This document shows positions 1-6,325 of a DNA stretch of 45,279 nucleotides, in pieces. Position 1 is the first letter of the stretch; each line of letters opens with the position of its first letter. The notes under the pieces were generated by a model. That model ran no database searches and was not told where the DNA came from. It worked only from the letters and a program-made list of their open reading frames with translations. The position numbers and the translations under genes are program-made. The stretch comes from an uncultured Clostridia bacterium. Its GTDB lineage: Bacteria; Bacillota; Clostridia; Christensenellales; Aristaeellaceae. The stretch lies in NCBI GenBank assembly GCA_947166705.1, contig CAMVFE010000019.1, positions 1 through 45,279 on the forward strand. The letters run 5' to 3'.

Positions 1-55
1 TGGTTCTCTTTTTGCTACCTCCTTTGTGTTACCTATGTATTGTACTCTTACACTG

Positions 56-115
56 GTAGTATAAAATCATCAAATGGTGTAGTATAAAATCATCAAATGG
101 AAATCATATTCCACA
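56..115 (-). repeat. Tandem 22-nt repeats, possible IS21-type element end
   Basis: Two identical 22-nt copies beginning GTAGTATAAAATCATC lie at 56-77 and 79-100, one base apart. A third, degenerate unit follows and ends in CCACA at 111-115, so read on the minus strand the block begins TGTGG. Several short tandem repeats running inward from a 5'-TG terminus are typical of IS21-family ends. A purine-rich AAAGGAGG lies on the minus strand at 20-27, so a gene reading leftward out of the window, perhaps istA, is plausible. That gene is not visible here, and the family assignment is an inference. Confidence 0.4.
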
Positions 116-291
116 TGGATTTTCCTCTGAATCGCTATCAAAATTAACTTTTTCCGTCTTTCCATGAAAACCATTTCTGATCATTTCGGGTCGTTTTTCA
201 AGCGACATTTCACATATCAGATGGGATGCCATTTTGACGTAATTCAATTACGCCAATGATTGTGGAAAACCTTTGCATCTGATTCGATGCT
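116..291. other. AT-rich spacer without a recognisable gene
   Basis: No supported coding region was found. A short minus-strand reading frame of about 34 codons ends next to the repeat block, but it has no recognisable motif or ribosome binding site. It may be a remnant of a gene interrupted by the element to its left. Confidence 0.4.
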
Positions 292-336
292 CCTTTCTGA
301 CTGATCACACAGCCTTGTGATCAGTATACAGAAAGG
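292..336. repeat. Two-tier inverted repeat
   Basis: The inner arms CTGATCACA (301-309) and TGTGATCAG (316-324) are perfect. The outer arms CCTTTCTG (292-299) and CAGAAAGG (329-336) are also perfect. No T-run follows, so this is not a classical terminator. The dyad ends two bases before the first GTACCG repeat, so it may be part of a mobile-element boundary or a protein-binding site. Confidence 0.6.
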
Positions 337-337
337 C

Positions 338-411
338 GTACCGTTTATCCGAAATACTTGTACCGATTAGTCCGGAATGCGCGTACCGCTAGTTTCGGAA
401 TGTTCGTACCG
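338..411 (+). repeat. Four-copy GTACCG repeat, IS21-like terminal repeats
   Basis: GTACCG begins at 338, 360, 383 and 406, a 22-23 nt period. Three copies are followed by a TTNNTCCGAAAT- or TTTCGGAAT-like tract, giving a degenerate unit of about 22 nt. Multiple subterminal repeats upstream of the transposase gene are characteristic of IS21-family elements, and an IstA-like N-terminal stub starts directly downstream. Confidence 0.5.
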
Positions 412-419
412 GTCGGCCG

Positions 420-475
420 AAATTTGCAAGTCAAGCCTACATGGAAGGAAAAGGATCAATCCGTGAGATAGCAGC
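420..475 (+). pseudogene. IstA-like transposase, N-terminal stub
   Basis: The frame through the ATG at 441 reads FASQAYMEGKGSIREIAA. This resembles the start of IS21-family IstA transposases, where an EGKSIREIA segment opens the helix-turn-helix. After about codon 12 the similarity ends and the frame runs into an unrelated sequence, stopping near 564. Only the first few percent of a transposase remains. The upstream repeats support the assignment. Confidence 0.45.
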
Positions 476-609
476 TGTATATTTCGGCTCATTCCTCAAA
501 AGAGTCACAGGCGGCATACCGGGCGCTTGGATGCAGTTTCGCAGAAGAAATCAATGAGGAACTGGCAGCAGCGGAGCCGTTTGACGTCCAAATGGAATAC
601 AGATTATAA
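472..609 (+). pseudogene. GNAT acetyltransferase, C-terminal remnant
   Basis: From codon 472 to the TAA at 607-609 the frame reads QLYISAHSSKESQAAYRALG and continues to a terminal EPFDVQMEYRL. This matches the C-terminal end of a common clostridial GNAT N-acetyltransferase type, in which an LYISAHS strand precedes YRALGC and the chain ends EPxDxQxEY. A TAG at 469-471 lies just upstream in this frame, and the preceding bases belong to the IstA-like stub in another frame. The acetyl-CoA-binding core is missing, so this is a broken gene. The breakpoint is at about 470-476. Confidence 0.65.
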
Positions 610-782
610 AGAGATCTTAAATCCCAAATTGAATTCCGGCTTTAGGGCTGTTTACGAGCATCAGGTTCGATACAGCAAGGATACGATGCAAGTATACGAT
701 GCAAACATTAAACCTATTGACTTAGTAGGTAAAAAATGATATTTTTGTTATGTCTACAGCCGCAGGAGGGACATGACATAAC
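610..782. other. Spacer downstream of the GNAT remnant
   Basis: AT-rich sequence with no recognisable gene. A 70-codon frame crosses 527-739, but it overlaps the GNAT remnant in another frame and has no ribosome binding site. The only clear signal is the GCAGGAGGG ribosome binding site at about 763-771 for the next ORF. Confidence 0.4.
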
Positions 783-1001
783 ATGAAATCATTATTGATT
801 AAAGATACCACGAAGGAAGAGCGGGAAAGAATTGTCCATCAGGCCCTATGGGGGAGCTGCGGGATCGACTGTGAATTCTGCTCCGGATGTGATAATCGCG
901 GCGGAGGACGCATTGAGGGAATCTATCAGGATTACATAGACGGAAAAAAGGAAATCCGGGAGATCAATGAGGAATACAGTGCTCCGTTCGTGAGGGGGTA
1001 A
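783..1001 (+). CDS. Small Cys-rich protein of unknown function
   Basis: A 72-residue protein preceded by a strong AGGAGGG about 11 nt before the ATG. It begins MKSLLIKDTTKEERERIV and carries a tight cysteine group, CGIDCEFCSGC, followed by a Gly-rich turn and an acidic helix (IYQDYIDGKKEIREINEEY). I recall similar short proteins in Clostridia, but no function is known to me. Metal binding by the four cysteines is an inference. The clear ribosome binding site suggests it may be intact, unlike its neighbours. The last codons lie at a breakpoint, because the sequence right after the stop is a partial duplicate of the TcdA-like fragment, so the natural C-terminus may be altered. Confidence 0.6.
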   Translation: MKSLLIKDTTKEERERIVHQALWGSCGIDCEFCSGCDNRGGGRIEGIYQDYIDGKKEIREINEEYSAPFVRG

Positions 1002-1056
1002 TCAGTTTTCCGGAACAGGGATGCGGGGGATATAAAGCCAATCAGTTTTCCAGAAC
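1000..1056 (+). repeat. Direct repeat AATCAGTTTTCC, two copies
   Basis: AATCAGTTTTCCGGAACA at 1000-1017 recurs as AATCAGTTTTCCAGAACA at 1040-1057, 40 bp apart with one mismatch. The second copy encodes the NQFSRT start of the TcdA-like fragment. A short duplication at a gene-fragment boundary suggests slippage or an illegitimate recombination event. Confidence 0.65.
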
Positions 1057-1165
1057 ACAGCTTCTTTTTGGACCGGAGGCCATGAATAAGCTTTCCCGAT
1101 GCAGTGTTGCGGTTTTCGGAATCGGTGGGGTAGGGGGGCATGCGGTTGAAGCGCTTGCACGTTGC
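1040..1165 (+). pseudogene. TcdA/ThiF-like dehydratase, N-terminal remnant
   Basis: The frame starting at 1040 reads NQFSRTQLLFGPEAMNKLSR, then CSVAVFGIGGVGGHAVEALA. This is the opening of a TcdA (YgdL)-type E1-like enzyme: the FSRTxLLxG lead-in followed by the GxGGVGG adenylate-binding loop. TcdA cyclises tRNA threonylcarbamoyladenosine. The similarity stops at about 1163, where the sequence becomes an Xre-type regulator in another frame. There is no start codon in frame and no catalytic Cys region, so this is a gene fragment. Confidence 0.7.
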
Positions 1166-1361
1166 GCAGGCAGTTGCCGTTGCCAGAGCTCAAAGCGGTT
1201 TATCCCAAACCCAGCTGGCTGTATTGACCGGTATTGATCAGTCCGATCTGTCCAAAATTGAGAGAGGAGTTTCCAACCCTTCTATATCAACTCTGGAAAG
1301 AATCGCAAAAGCTCTTGGAGGCTATCTTTTGATCAGCATCCAGTCGCCCAGCGCATCGTAA
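1140..1361 (+). pseudogene. Xre/HigA-type HTH protein, C-terminal remnant
   Basis: An ATG at 1140 opens a 73-codon frame, but similarity to Xre/HigA-like DNA-binding proteins begins only at about 1161. The helix-turn-helix is complete: LSQTQLAVLTGIDQSDLSKI followed by NPSISTLERIAKALG. The final LLISIQ strand is typical of HigA-type antitoxins. The first ~7 codons are TcdA-like sequence read out of frame, so the ATG is not the original start and no ribosome binding site precedes it. The short chimera could still fold as a DNA-binding domain if translated. No toxin partner is visible. Confidence 0.6.
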
Positions 1362-1382
1362 TACGATCGATCGACGGCAGTT

Positions 1383-2015
1383 CTATTTTTCCCTGATCGG
1401 ATGCCGGACCACCGTCTTCAGCTTTTCCGGCGCGGTTTTCCTTGCGTCGCTCAGATAGATCTCATGGTGCATGCGCTGCTCAGAGATGTCAAGCGTGTAC
1501 CCCTGTTCTTCCATGAAGCGATGCATCAGATCAACCGTCTCGGGTTCATCATCATAGGCTCCCAGATGCATGCACTGTACGCAAAGCCCTTCGTCATACG
1601 TCCAGAACTCGACCGTTGAATAATCCATCTTTTTCTTCAGAGCCGCTGCTTCCACAGCCCAGTCAAAGTCCGCTTTCTTCACAAAATCCGGGAGACGAAT
1701 GACTGAGATCCAGTTGAACTGTTCCTTGTGGGCATAATCCATGCCCATAACTCCGTCCTGCCACCAGAAGCCTTCCAGCGGCGGGACGACATAATCAAAG
1801 TAGCCGTCAATCCGATGATCGCCCATTTTGCTCATCTTGACGGTAAAAGCGATGCCATAAAGCAATCCTATGGCCTGCCTGTAATTCCCTTCTGCTTGAT
1901 TGGGATCACCCTTTCCTCTGACCGCGATAAAGTTCATTGGCGGTACCGTCACGATGGCAGGTTGATTCTTCGGCATATAGAACTCTTTGTACTCTTTCTT
2001 GTAATCGAACGCCAT
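1383..2015 (-). CDS. GyrI-like small-molecule-binding domain protein
   Basis: A 210-residue single-domain protein of the GyrI-like (SOUL/BacI-related) family of cytosolic ligand-binding proteins. Supporting segments are the opening PAIVTVPPMNFIAVRGKGDP, the FDYVVPPLEGFWW strand, and the ending HHEIYLSDARKTAPEKLKTV, common in this group. It starts 4 nt after the upstream gene's stop, and its AGGAGGT ribosome binding site lies in the end of that gene, so translation is probably coupled. It is third in an operon with a WYL regulator. Members often bind hydrophobic or cationic drugs, but its ligand is unknown. Stand-alone proteins of this kind are often encoded beside YafY-type regulators, which fits this context. 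Confidence 0.85.
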   Translation of the reverse strand: MAFDYKKEYKEFYMPKNQPAIVTVPPMNFIAVRGKGDPNQAEGNYRQAIGLLYGIAFTVKMSKMGDHRIDGYFDYVVPPLEGFWWQDGVMGMDYAHKEQFNWISVIRLPDFVKKADFDWAVEAAALKKKMDYSTVEFWTYDEGLCVQCMHLGAYDDEPETVDLMHRFMEEQGYTLDISEQRMHHEIYLSDARKTAPEKLKTVVRHPIREK

Positions 2016-2019
2016 AATC

Positions 2020-2667
2020 TTACCTCCTGAGCCGTTTTATCCTTTCTTCCACGGTCTTCATAAACTCTTCTTCGGAGAGGCTGGGATCTCTTGTCCCCAG
2101 GATCAAATCGCAGGGCAGTCTTTCGCATTCACCGCACGAATGGAATCCATTCCGAATCTTGCAGCAATCATAGACAGGGCATGCTTTTCCTTCAGGTGCA
2201 TGGAATACCTTTCCGCATAAGGCACTGCAGCCATTACACATTTTACCGTAACAATAACACGCGCCGCAGTCAGAACCGCAGCAGCTGATCATTTCATTCC
2301 GGCTCGTCATTTCGAGTATCTCCCTTTGCATTTTCCTGCTCAGACTGTTCAGCACAAGCTGATAAGCTTTATCCAGCAGGTTCCTGAGAACATCATCCGG
2401 AACCGCACCGTTGGCTTTCACTGAATTCCAGTGTGTTTTATTCATATAGTATCCTGGGATTATATCGTCATATTGCTTTCGCCAGAATTCTCCCTCCAAA
2501 GGTTCCAGCTTTAAAGTGATGTAATAAGGCTGGTCATGATCATCCCTGCAGATCGCCGCAAACATTTTTCCCCCGATCTGATATCGTATCCAGTTCCATT
2601 CTGCCTGAAGATCCTTTATCACACCGCGTTTTTCCATCAAATATGCATCGATCCAGGGATATTTCAT
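2020..2667 (-). CDS. MmcQ/YjbR-like domain fused to a Cys-rich DUF3795-like domain
   Basis: A 215-residue protein. Residues ~1-120 look like the MmcQ/YjbR fold: a GVIKDLQAEW lead, a YYITLKLEP strand, and PGYYMNKTHWNSV leading to LRNLLDKAYQLV. Residues ~125-215 are a DUF3795-like Cys-rich region with CCGSDCGACYCYG, CNGCSALCGK and CGECERLPC groups, probably binding zinc or another metal. An ATG six codons upstream lies inside the GGGAGGA ribosome binding site, so the ATG at 2667 is preferred. The gene begins 4 nt after the regulator's stop and ends 4 nt before the GyrI-like gene, so the three are co-transcribed. The biochemical role is unknown. Confidence 0.75.
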   Translation of the reverse strand: MKYPWIDAYLMEKRGVIKDLQAEWNWIRYQIGGKMFAAICRDDHDQPYYITLKLEPLEGEFWRKQYDDIIPGYYMNKTHWNSVKANGAVPDDVLRNLLDKAYQLVLNSLSRKMQREILEMTSRNEMISCCGSDCGACYCYGKMCNGCSALCGKVFHAPEGKACPVYDCCKIRNGFHSCGECERLPCDLILGTRDPSLSEEEFMKTVEERIKRLRR

Positions 2668-2671
2668 GCAG

Positions 2672-3583
2672 TCAGTTCCTCCCATATGTATTTTTCAGGG
2701 CTTCAGCTATATGCCGGATTCTGTCACGAACGTCTGTGGGCTCCAGTACTTCCGCTTTTGCTCCGAACGTCAAAAGCCAGGAGACAAGATTGTCCATATC
2801 CGTATAATCCGCCGTGAAGAGCAGACGTCCATCAGCAGCTTCCGAAAAACAATGCGGGCCAAATTCCTCAACCAGCCGCCACTTCACATCCGGCGCAAAA
2901 AGAGCTTTCACGCTGATCCCGCCCGGAAAGATCTTTTCATTGGATAAATCTGGCAAGGGAACACTCCTGCAGTCAAAATGATGATTAGTTTCTGTAACAC
3001 CATCCATTCGGTTCAGCTTGAACAGTCTGAAGTCTTCTTTTGTTACGCACCATCCCCATACATACCAGCTGGACCATTTGAAGATGAGATAATAGGGCTC
3101 AATCGCGCGTGCGCTTTCCCCGGATGGGGCATAATACCTGAACTCCAGTTGATTTCTTCTCTCTATCGCGCTCTGAATGATTTCAATTTTAGGAGCAAGA
3201 GAAGGTTTGTACCAGGACGACAGATCGATCAGCATGGAATCCCTGCCGCTGATAAAGGTTGATGATCCTGATTGGAGTTTTTCCATCAGCTGACTGTAAT
3301 ACCGGCTTCCGCTGATACTGTCAAGGCTTCTGAGCCCGGCGAGAATCATCTGCATATCCCTGGATGTCAGGATGGTCCGATCCATGCGATACCCGTCCAT
3401 GATGCTGATGCCTCCGCCAGCACCTTGTACGGTCCTGATTGGGATTCCTGCATTGCAAAGGTTCTCAATATCTCTGTTAATCGTTCTCCTTGATACCTCG
3501 AACTTTTCTGCCAGTTCAGGCGCGGTTACCTTTTCTTCCTGCAGCAAGACGGACAATATCCCAATCAGCCTGTCGACCTTCAT
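2672..3583 (-). CDS. YafY/DeoR-type transcriptional regulator with WYL domain
   Basis: A regulator of about 303 residues. An N-terminal winged HTH is clear (MKVDRLIGILSVLLQ, then VTAPELAEKFEVSRRTINRD), followed by the GAGGGISI wing. The C-terminal half is a WYL ligand-sensing domain: LEFRYYAPSGESARAIEPY, then WYVWGWCVTKEDFRLFKLNR. The ATG at 3583 has a GGAG 9 nt upstream; an extension to 3670 would run through the operator and is unlikely. A perfect 30-bp palindrome lies 31 bp upstream of the start, suggesting autoregulation. It heads an operon with the MmcQ-DUF3795 and GyrI-like genes. WYL proteins sense ligands or nucleic acids; the inducer here is unknown. Confidence 0.9.
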   Translation of the reverse strand: MKVDRLIGILSVLLQEEKVTAPELAEKFEVSRRTINRDIENLCNAGIPIRTVQGAGGGISIMDGYRMDRTILTSRDMQMILAGLRSLDSISGSRYYSQLMEKLQSGSSTFISGRDSMLIDLSSWYKPSLAPKIEIIQSAIERRNQLEFRYYAPSGESARAIEPYYLIFKWSSWYVWGWCVTKEDFRLFKLNRMDGVTETNHHFDCRSVPLPDLSNEKIFPGGISVKALFAPDVKWRLVEEFGPHCFSEAADGRLLFTADYTDMDNLVSWLLTFGAKAEVLEPTDVRDRIRHIAEALKNTYGRN

Positions 3584-3613
3584 ATCCTCACGCTCCATCC
3601 GAATGATATAATA

Positions 3614-3643
3614 ATAAACACGACAACTGCTTGTCGTGTTTAT
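3614..3643 (-). promoter_or_regulatory. Perfect palindromic operator of the WYL regulator operon
   Basis: The arms ATAAACACGACAA and TTGTCGTGTTTAT are perfect 13-bp complements separated by CTGC. The site lies 31 bp upstream of the regulator start codon, in AT-rich DNA where its promoter should be. No T-run follows on the minus strand in terminator position. It is most simply an autoregulatory binding site with CACGACA half-sites. Confidence 0.8.
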
Positions 3644-4025
3644 TGTAACGGATATATTTTTCCTCTGCAAGCTGTTTACATCGGGAAACCCACCATGTCA
3701 GCAGGAGAAAAAGTACTCTTAGAGCTGCCCACTGAGCCATGCGACCTTAGCCACTATATTTCCGAACTTTTCTGGCAAACTCTCCTAATTAGTTCGGTTT
3801 CTTAGGGGAGGCTACCCGGTTTTCGATGTGAACGACTTGCCAGCGGCTCGTTCACTCGCACATCGCTGTTTTGCCCAAAGGTACCGGGTGGTACTCACGA
3901 AAAAGCAGGAAAAGGAGATGAAGCGTCGAATAATAATTATATAGGGGTTTTGTGCTTTCCAGGCAGTATTCGCGGCGCTCCCGGAAGGAAGCGGCGCGTG
4001 CCCCATATCAGAAGGAGGAAGCAAG
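3644..4025. other. Intergenic composition boundary with a long imperfect hairpin
   Basis: There is no supported gene in this 380-bp stretch. Base composition changes from AT-rich to GC-rich across it. Between 3812 and 3891 a long imperfect hairpin can be drawn. CTACCCGGT (3812-3820) pairs with ACCGGGTGG (3883-3891), and CGATGTGAACGA (3824-3835) pairs with TCGTTCAC plus CACATCG (3848-3865), which has a three-base insertion. CCTAA/TTAGG arms flank a loop at about 3784-3805. It could be the end of a mobile element, a MITE or a non-coding RNA. An ATTATATA run near 3935 could be a -10 region for the next gene. Confidence 0.45.
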
Positions 4026-5714
4026 ATGAAAAAACCGTTGTTGATTTGTCTGGCCCTGGTCGCCGTGGCGGCGATTGCGCTGGCGTGCGTCTTCGGTTCC
4101 CAGAAGGCCGCCCTGCAGAAGCAGGTGGACAGCCTGACCGCGGAACTGAATACCAAGGCCGGGGATCTGGATACCGCAAAGGGTGATCTGGAATCCGTGA
4201 AGGGCGAGCTGGAAGCCGCCCAGGCCGAGCTGACCGGGATGAAGGAACAGGCGGAGAAGGCGAAGAAGCCGGCTGATATCCGGTTCCCTGATTTCTTCGG
4301 AAAGTATCAGAAGCAGGGACAGCGGACCGTGACTCAGGTCAGCCTGACTCCCGGAAGCGCGATGACCGCCTCGATGCCGGAGGACGCGCAGAAGCCGGTT
4401 CAGGATCTGCTGAATGCGCTGAAGATCGAAGTCGTCACCCAGGGAATTGACGGGATGAAGCAGGGCAGCCTGCGCCTGGCGCTGAACGACGAGCCCGCCC
4501 TGGATATCACCGGGGCAGCCGACGGAACGGGGCTCTACGTGGGCTCCTCCCTGCTGGGGGACAAGGTGGTCCGCGTGACGGAGGAGCAGCTGAAGGGGCT
4601 GGCCAACCAGCTGGTTTCCTCGGGCGCCATGAGCCAGGAGCAGGTGGACAAGCTGCTGTCCAGCCTGTTCGGAGGCAGCATGCCGAGCCGGAAGGAAGCG
4701 CTGGCTTCCCTGCTCGGAAACGCGAACGTAACGCCCCTGCTGACCGCGCTGGCGGAGCTGATTCCGCCACAGGGCCTGCAGATGCAGCCGCTGGATGAGG
4801 TTCCCGGGGACGTGACCATCAACGCCGCGTACTCCCTGGTGATCCCGCTGAAGAAGGACGCCCTGGCCAACATCGCCGAGGAAGCGGCGAAGCTGATCTG
4901 GTCCCTGCCCATGGTCCAGCAGTCCGCCGGCGCCATGCAGCTCAACGGCGCGCCGATGACGGAGGAAAACCTGACGAAGGCGCTGCGCGCCTTCCCGGAC
5001 ATGATGGCGGAGGATACGGAATTCCGGCTCTACACGACCGCGGACGGAAACGAGATCCAGGGCCTGTGCTCCGCGCTGCTGGATGTGAACGGGACCCGGA
5101 TTCCCCTGGACTTCAACATGAAGGCCGACCAGGGGAACAGCGGCATGCGGCTGGAATGGACGGCGAACCTGAAGCCGGAAGGCCAGGACGGCATGCAGAT
5201 GGCCGGAAAGATGGACATGACCTCCACGGAGGAGGGCGGAAACCTGACCTATGTGATTACCGCCGCCCAGACGCAGGACGGCAGCGCCTTTACGCCCGTT
5301 GAGGAGACGATCAGCGCCGTATGGACCATCGCCGCGGACGCCGCGACGGCGGACCTGAAGATGGACGTGAAGGTGCTGGAGACCCCGGACGCGGAACCCA
5401 GGAACGTGGTGTTCGCCGCGAAGGTGGACAAGAAGGATCTGGGGGACCACGCGGAGCAGAACGTCACCTTCACCGTTTCCGAGGCGAAGGCGGGCGAACT
5501 GTTCACCCTGGACGCGCAGAGCAGGACGGATATGGGAGAAGCCTACATCATCGCGGAGGGCGCGGCGGAGCCCCTGGCCATGAACCAGGAGGAGCTGGGC
5601 GCCTTCATGCAGGAGATCTCCGGTTCCGCGATGCAGGGCCTGGGCACGCTGATCGGAAAGCTTCCGGAGAGCGTGCAGCCGCTGGTCATGCAGCTCTTCG
5701 GCGGCGGAAAGTGA
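4026..5714 (+). CDS. Membrane-anchored protein with coiled coil, unknown function
   Basis: 562 residues, preceded by AAGGAGGAAGC. A Lys-rich start and hydrophobic stretch (LLICLALVAVAAIALACVFG, about residues 5-24) form a signal anchor. Cys21 is not in a convincing lipobox because the -3 position is Ala. Residues ~28-80 are a heptad-rich coiled coil with repeated LE/AE/KG segments. The remaining ~480 residues, from about FPDFFGKY, alternate strand-like and acidic segments with no motif I recognise. The predicted topology places the bulk outside the cell. A terminator follows, and the next operon has its own promoter, so this gene is probably monocistronic. No function is assigned. Confidence 0.75.
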   Translation: MKKPLLICLALVAVAAIALACVFGSQKAALQKQVDSLTAELNTKAGDLDTAKGDLESVKGELEAAQAELTGMKEQAEKAKKPADIRFPDFFGKYQKQGQRTVTQVSLTPGSAMTASMPEDAQKPVQDLLNALKIEVVTQGIDGMKQGSLRLALNDEPALDITGAADGTGLYVGSSLLGDKVVRVTEEQLKGLANQLVSSGAMSQEQVDKLLSSLFGGSMPSRKEALASLLGNANVTPLLTALAELIPPQGLQMQPLDEVPGDVTINAAYSLVIPLKKDALANIAEEAAKLIWSLPMVQQSAGAMQLNGAPMTEENLTKALRAFPDMMAEDTEFRLYTTADGNEIQGLCSALLDVNGTRIPLDFNMKADQGNSGMRLEWTANLKPEGQDGMQMAGKMDMTSTEEGGNLTYVITAAQTQDGSAFTPVEETISAVWTIAADAATADLKMDVKVLETPDAEPRNVVFAAKVDKKDLGDHAEQNVTFTVSEAKAGELFTLDAQSRTDMGEAYIIAEGAAEPLAMNQEELGAFMQEISGSAMQGLGTLIGKLPESVQPLVMQLFGGGK

Positions 5715-5743
5715 GGACGGACCCGCCGGCGGGAAACGATTCC

Positions 5744-5769
5744 GGGGCAGCCGAAGGGCTGCCCCTTTT
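5744..5769 (+). terminator. Rho-independent terminator
   Basis: GGGGCAGCC (5744-5752), loop GAAG, GGCTGCCCC (5757-5765), then TTTT. It sits 30 bp after the stop of the coiled-coil protein gene. Confidence 0.85.
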
Positions 5770-5896
5770 CCGACCCCTGAGGGGGCGGACTCCGCTGCAG
5801 GCGGCTTTGCTGTTTCCTGCATCCGCCGCAGGCGGGCTGCAAACCTTGTGAACAGTAACAAAGCCGGGGAAATACATCCAAAAAACAATTCACGGC

Positions 5897-5925
5897 CTTG
5901 ACAGGCGGCCCGGAGGAGGGTAAGA
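5897..5925 (+). promoter_or_regulatory. Sigma-A-type promoter of the Trp T-box/trpXYZ operon
   Basis: A consensus -35 TTGACA (5897-5902) and a -10 TAAGAT (5920-5925) are separated by exactly 17 bp. Transcription would start near 5932, at the 5' edge of the T-box leader. Confidence 0.85.
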
Positions 5926-5931
5926 TACGCC

Positions 5932-6206
5932 CAAGAACCTGCGAGGGAGAGAAGTAACTGCCGGACGAAGGCGCACAGGGAGCCGCGAAGAGTGGGACCG
6001 CGGCGGCCGGCGCGGCAGCGAATGGACTCCTGAGGGCCGCGGCGAAAGGCGGAAGCCGATTAGCTTCGGACGGGATCCGCACCCGTTATCATGGCGGCGC
6101 GTATGTCGGTACGCGGAAAACGAGCCCGTGCGAAGCGCGGGGAAGTTGAGTGGCACAGCGGATAATACCGCCTCAACCGGAGAGGACTCCGGCTGAGGCT
6201 TTTTTA
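5932..6206 (+). promoter_or_regulatory. Tryptophan T-box leader
   Basis: An untranslated leader of about 275 nt between the promoter and trpX. The specifier loop reads GAA-TGG-A with TGG at 6023-6025, the codon for Trp, in the usual GAA-codon-A setting. The T-box segment GAGTGGCACAGCG (6148-6160) resembles the AGGGTGGNACCGCG consensus. Its TGGC bulge (6151-6154) would pair with a GCCA acceptor end, fitting the G discriminator of bacterial tRNA-Trp. The antiterminator pairs GTTGAG (6145-6150) with CTCAAC (6172-6177), and GCGG with CCGC. This is exclusive with the terminator at 6171-6205. Uncharged tRNA-Trp should therefore switch on the operon. No ORF is supported in the leader. Confidence 0.93.
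6171..6205 (+). terminator. T-box regulated terminator
   Basis: CCTCAACCGGAG (6171-6182), loop AGGA, CTCCGGCTGAGG (6187-6198), then C and six T. The 5' arm is shared with the antiterminator, as in classical T-box switches. Confidence 0.92.
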
Positions 6207-6325
6207 TTTGCCGGCCGAGGTTTTCCGACAGAGAAGGAAGCCCACACCGTTCGCGACGGGAAAGGATCCGCCCGGAGGGAAACGGGGGCTTCCGAAAGCA
6301 GACCATATGAAAGGGGATTCCGAAA

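Noticed and set aside
56-100. Tandem 22-nt repeats considered as a CRISPR array
   Set aside because: The copies are only one base apart, with no spacers, and no cas genes are nearby.
527-739. 70-codon plus-strand reading frame
   Set aside because: It overlaps the GNAT remnant in another frame, lacks a ribosome binding site and has no recognisable motif.
3812-4156. Minus-strand frame across the boundary hairpin
   Set aside because: It overlaps the start of a well-supported plus-strand gene and shows no motif.
5932-6206. GC-rich leader considered as a cobalamin riboswitch or a minus-strand gene
   Set aside because: The specifier, UGGC bulge and antiterminator/terminator pair fit a T-box, and no coding signal was seen on the opposite strand.
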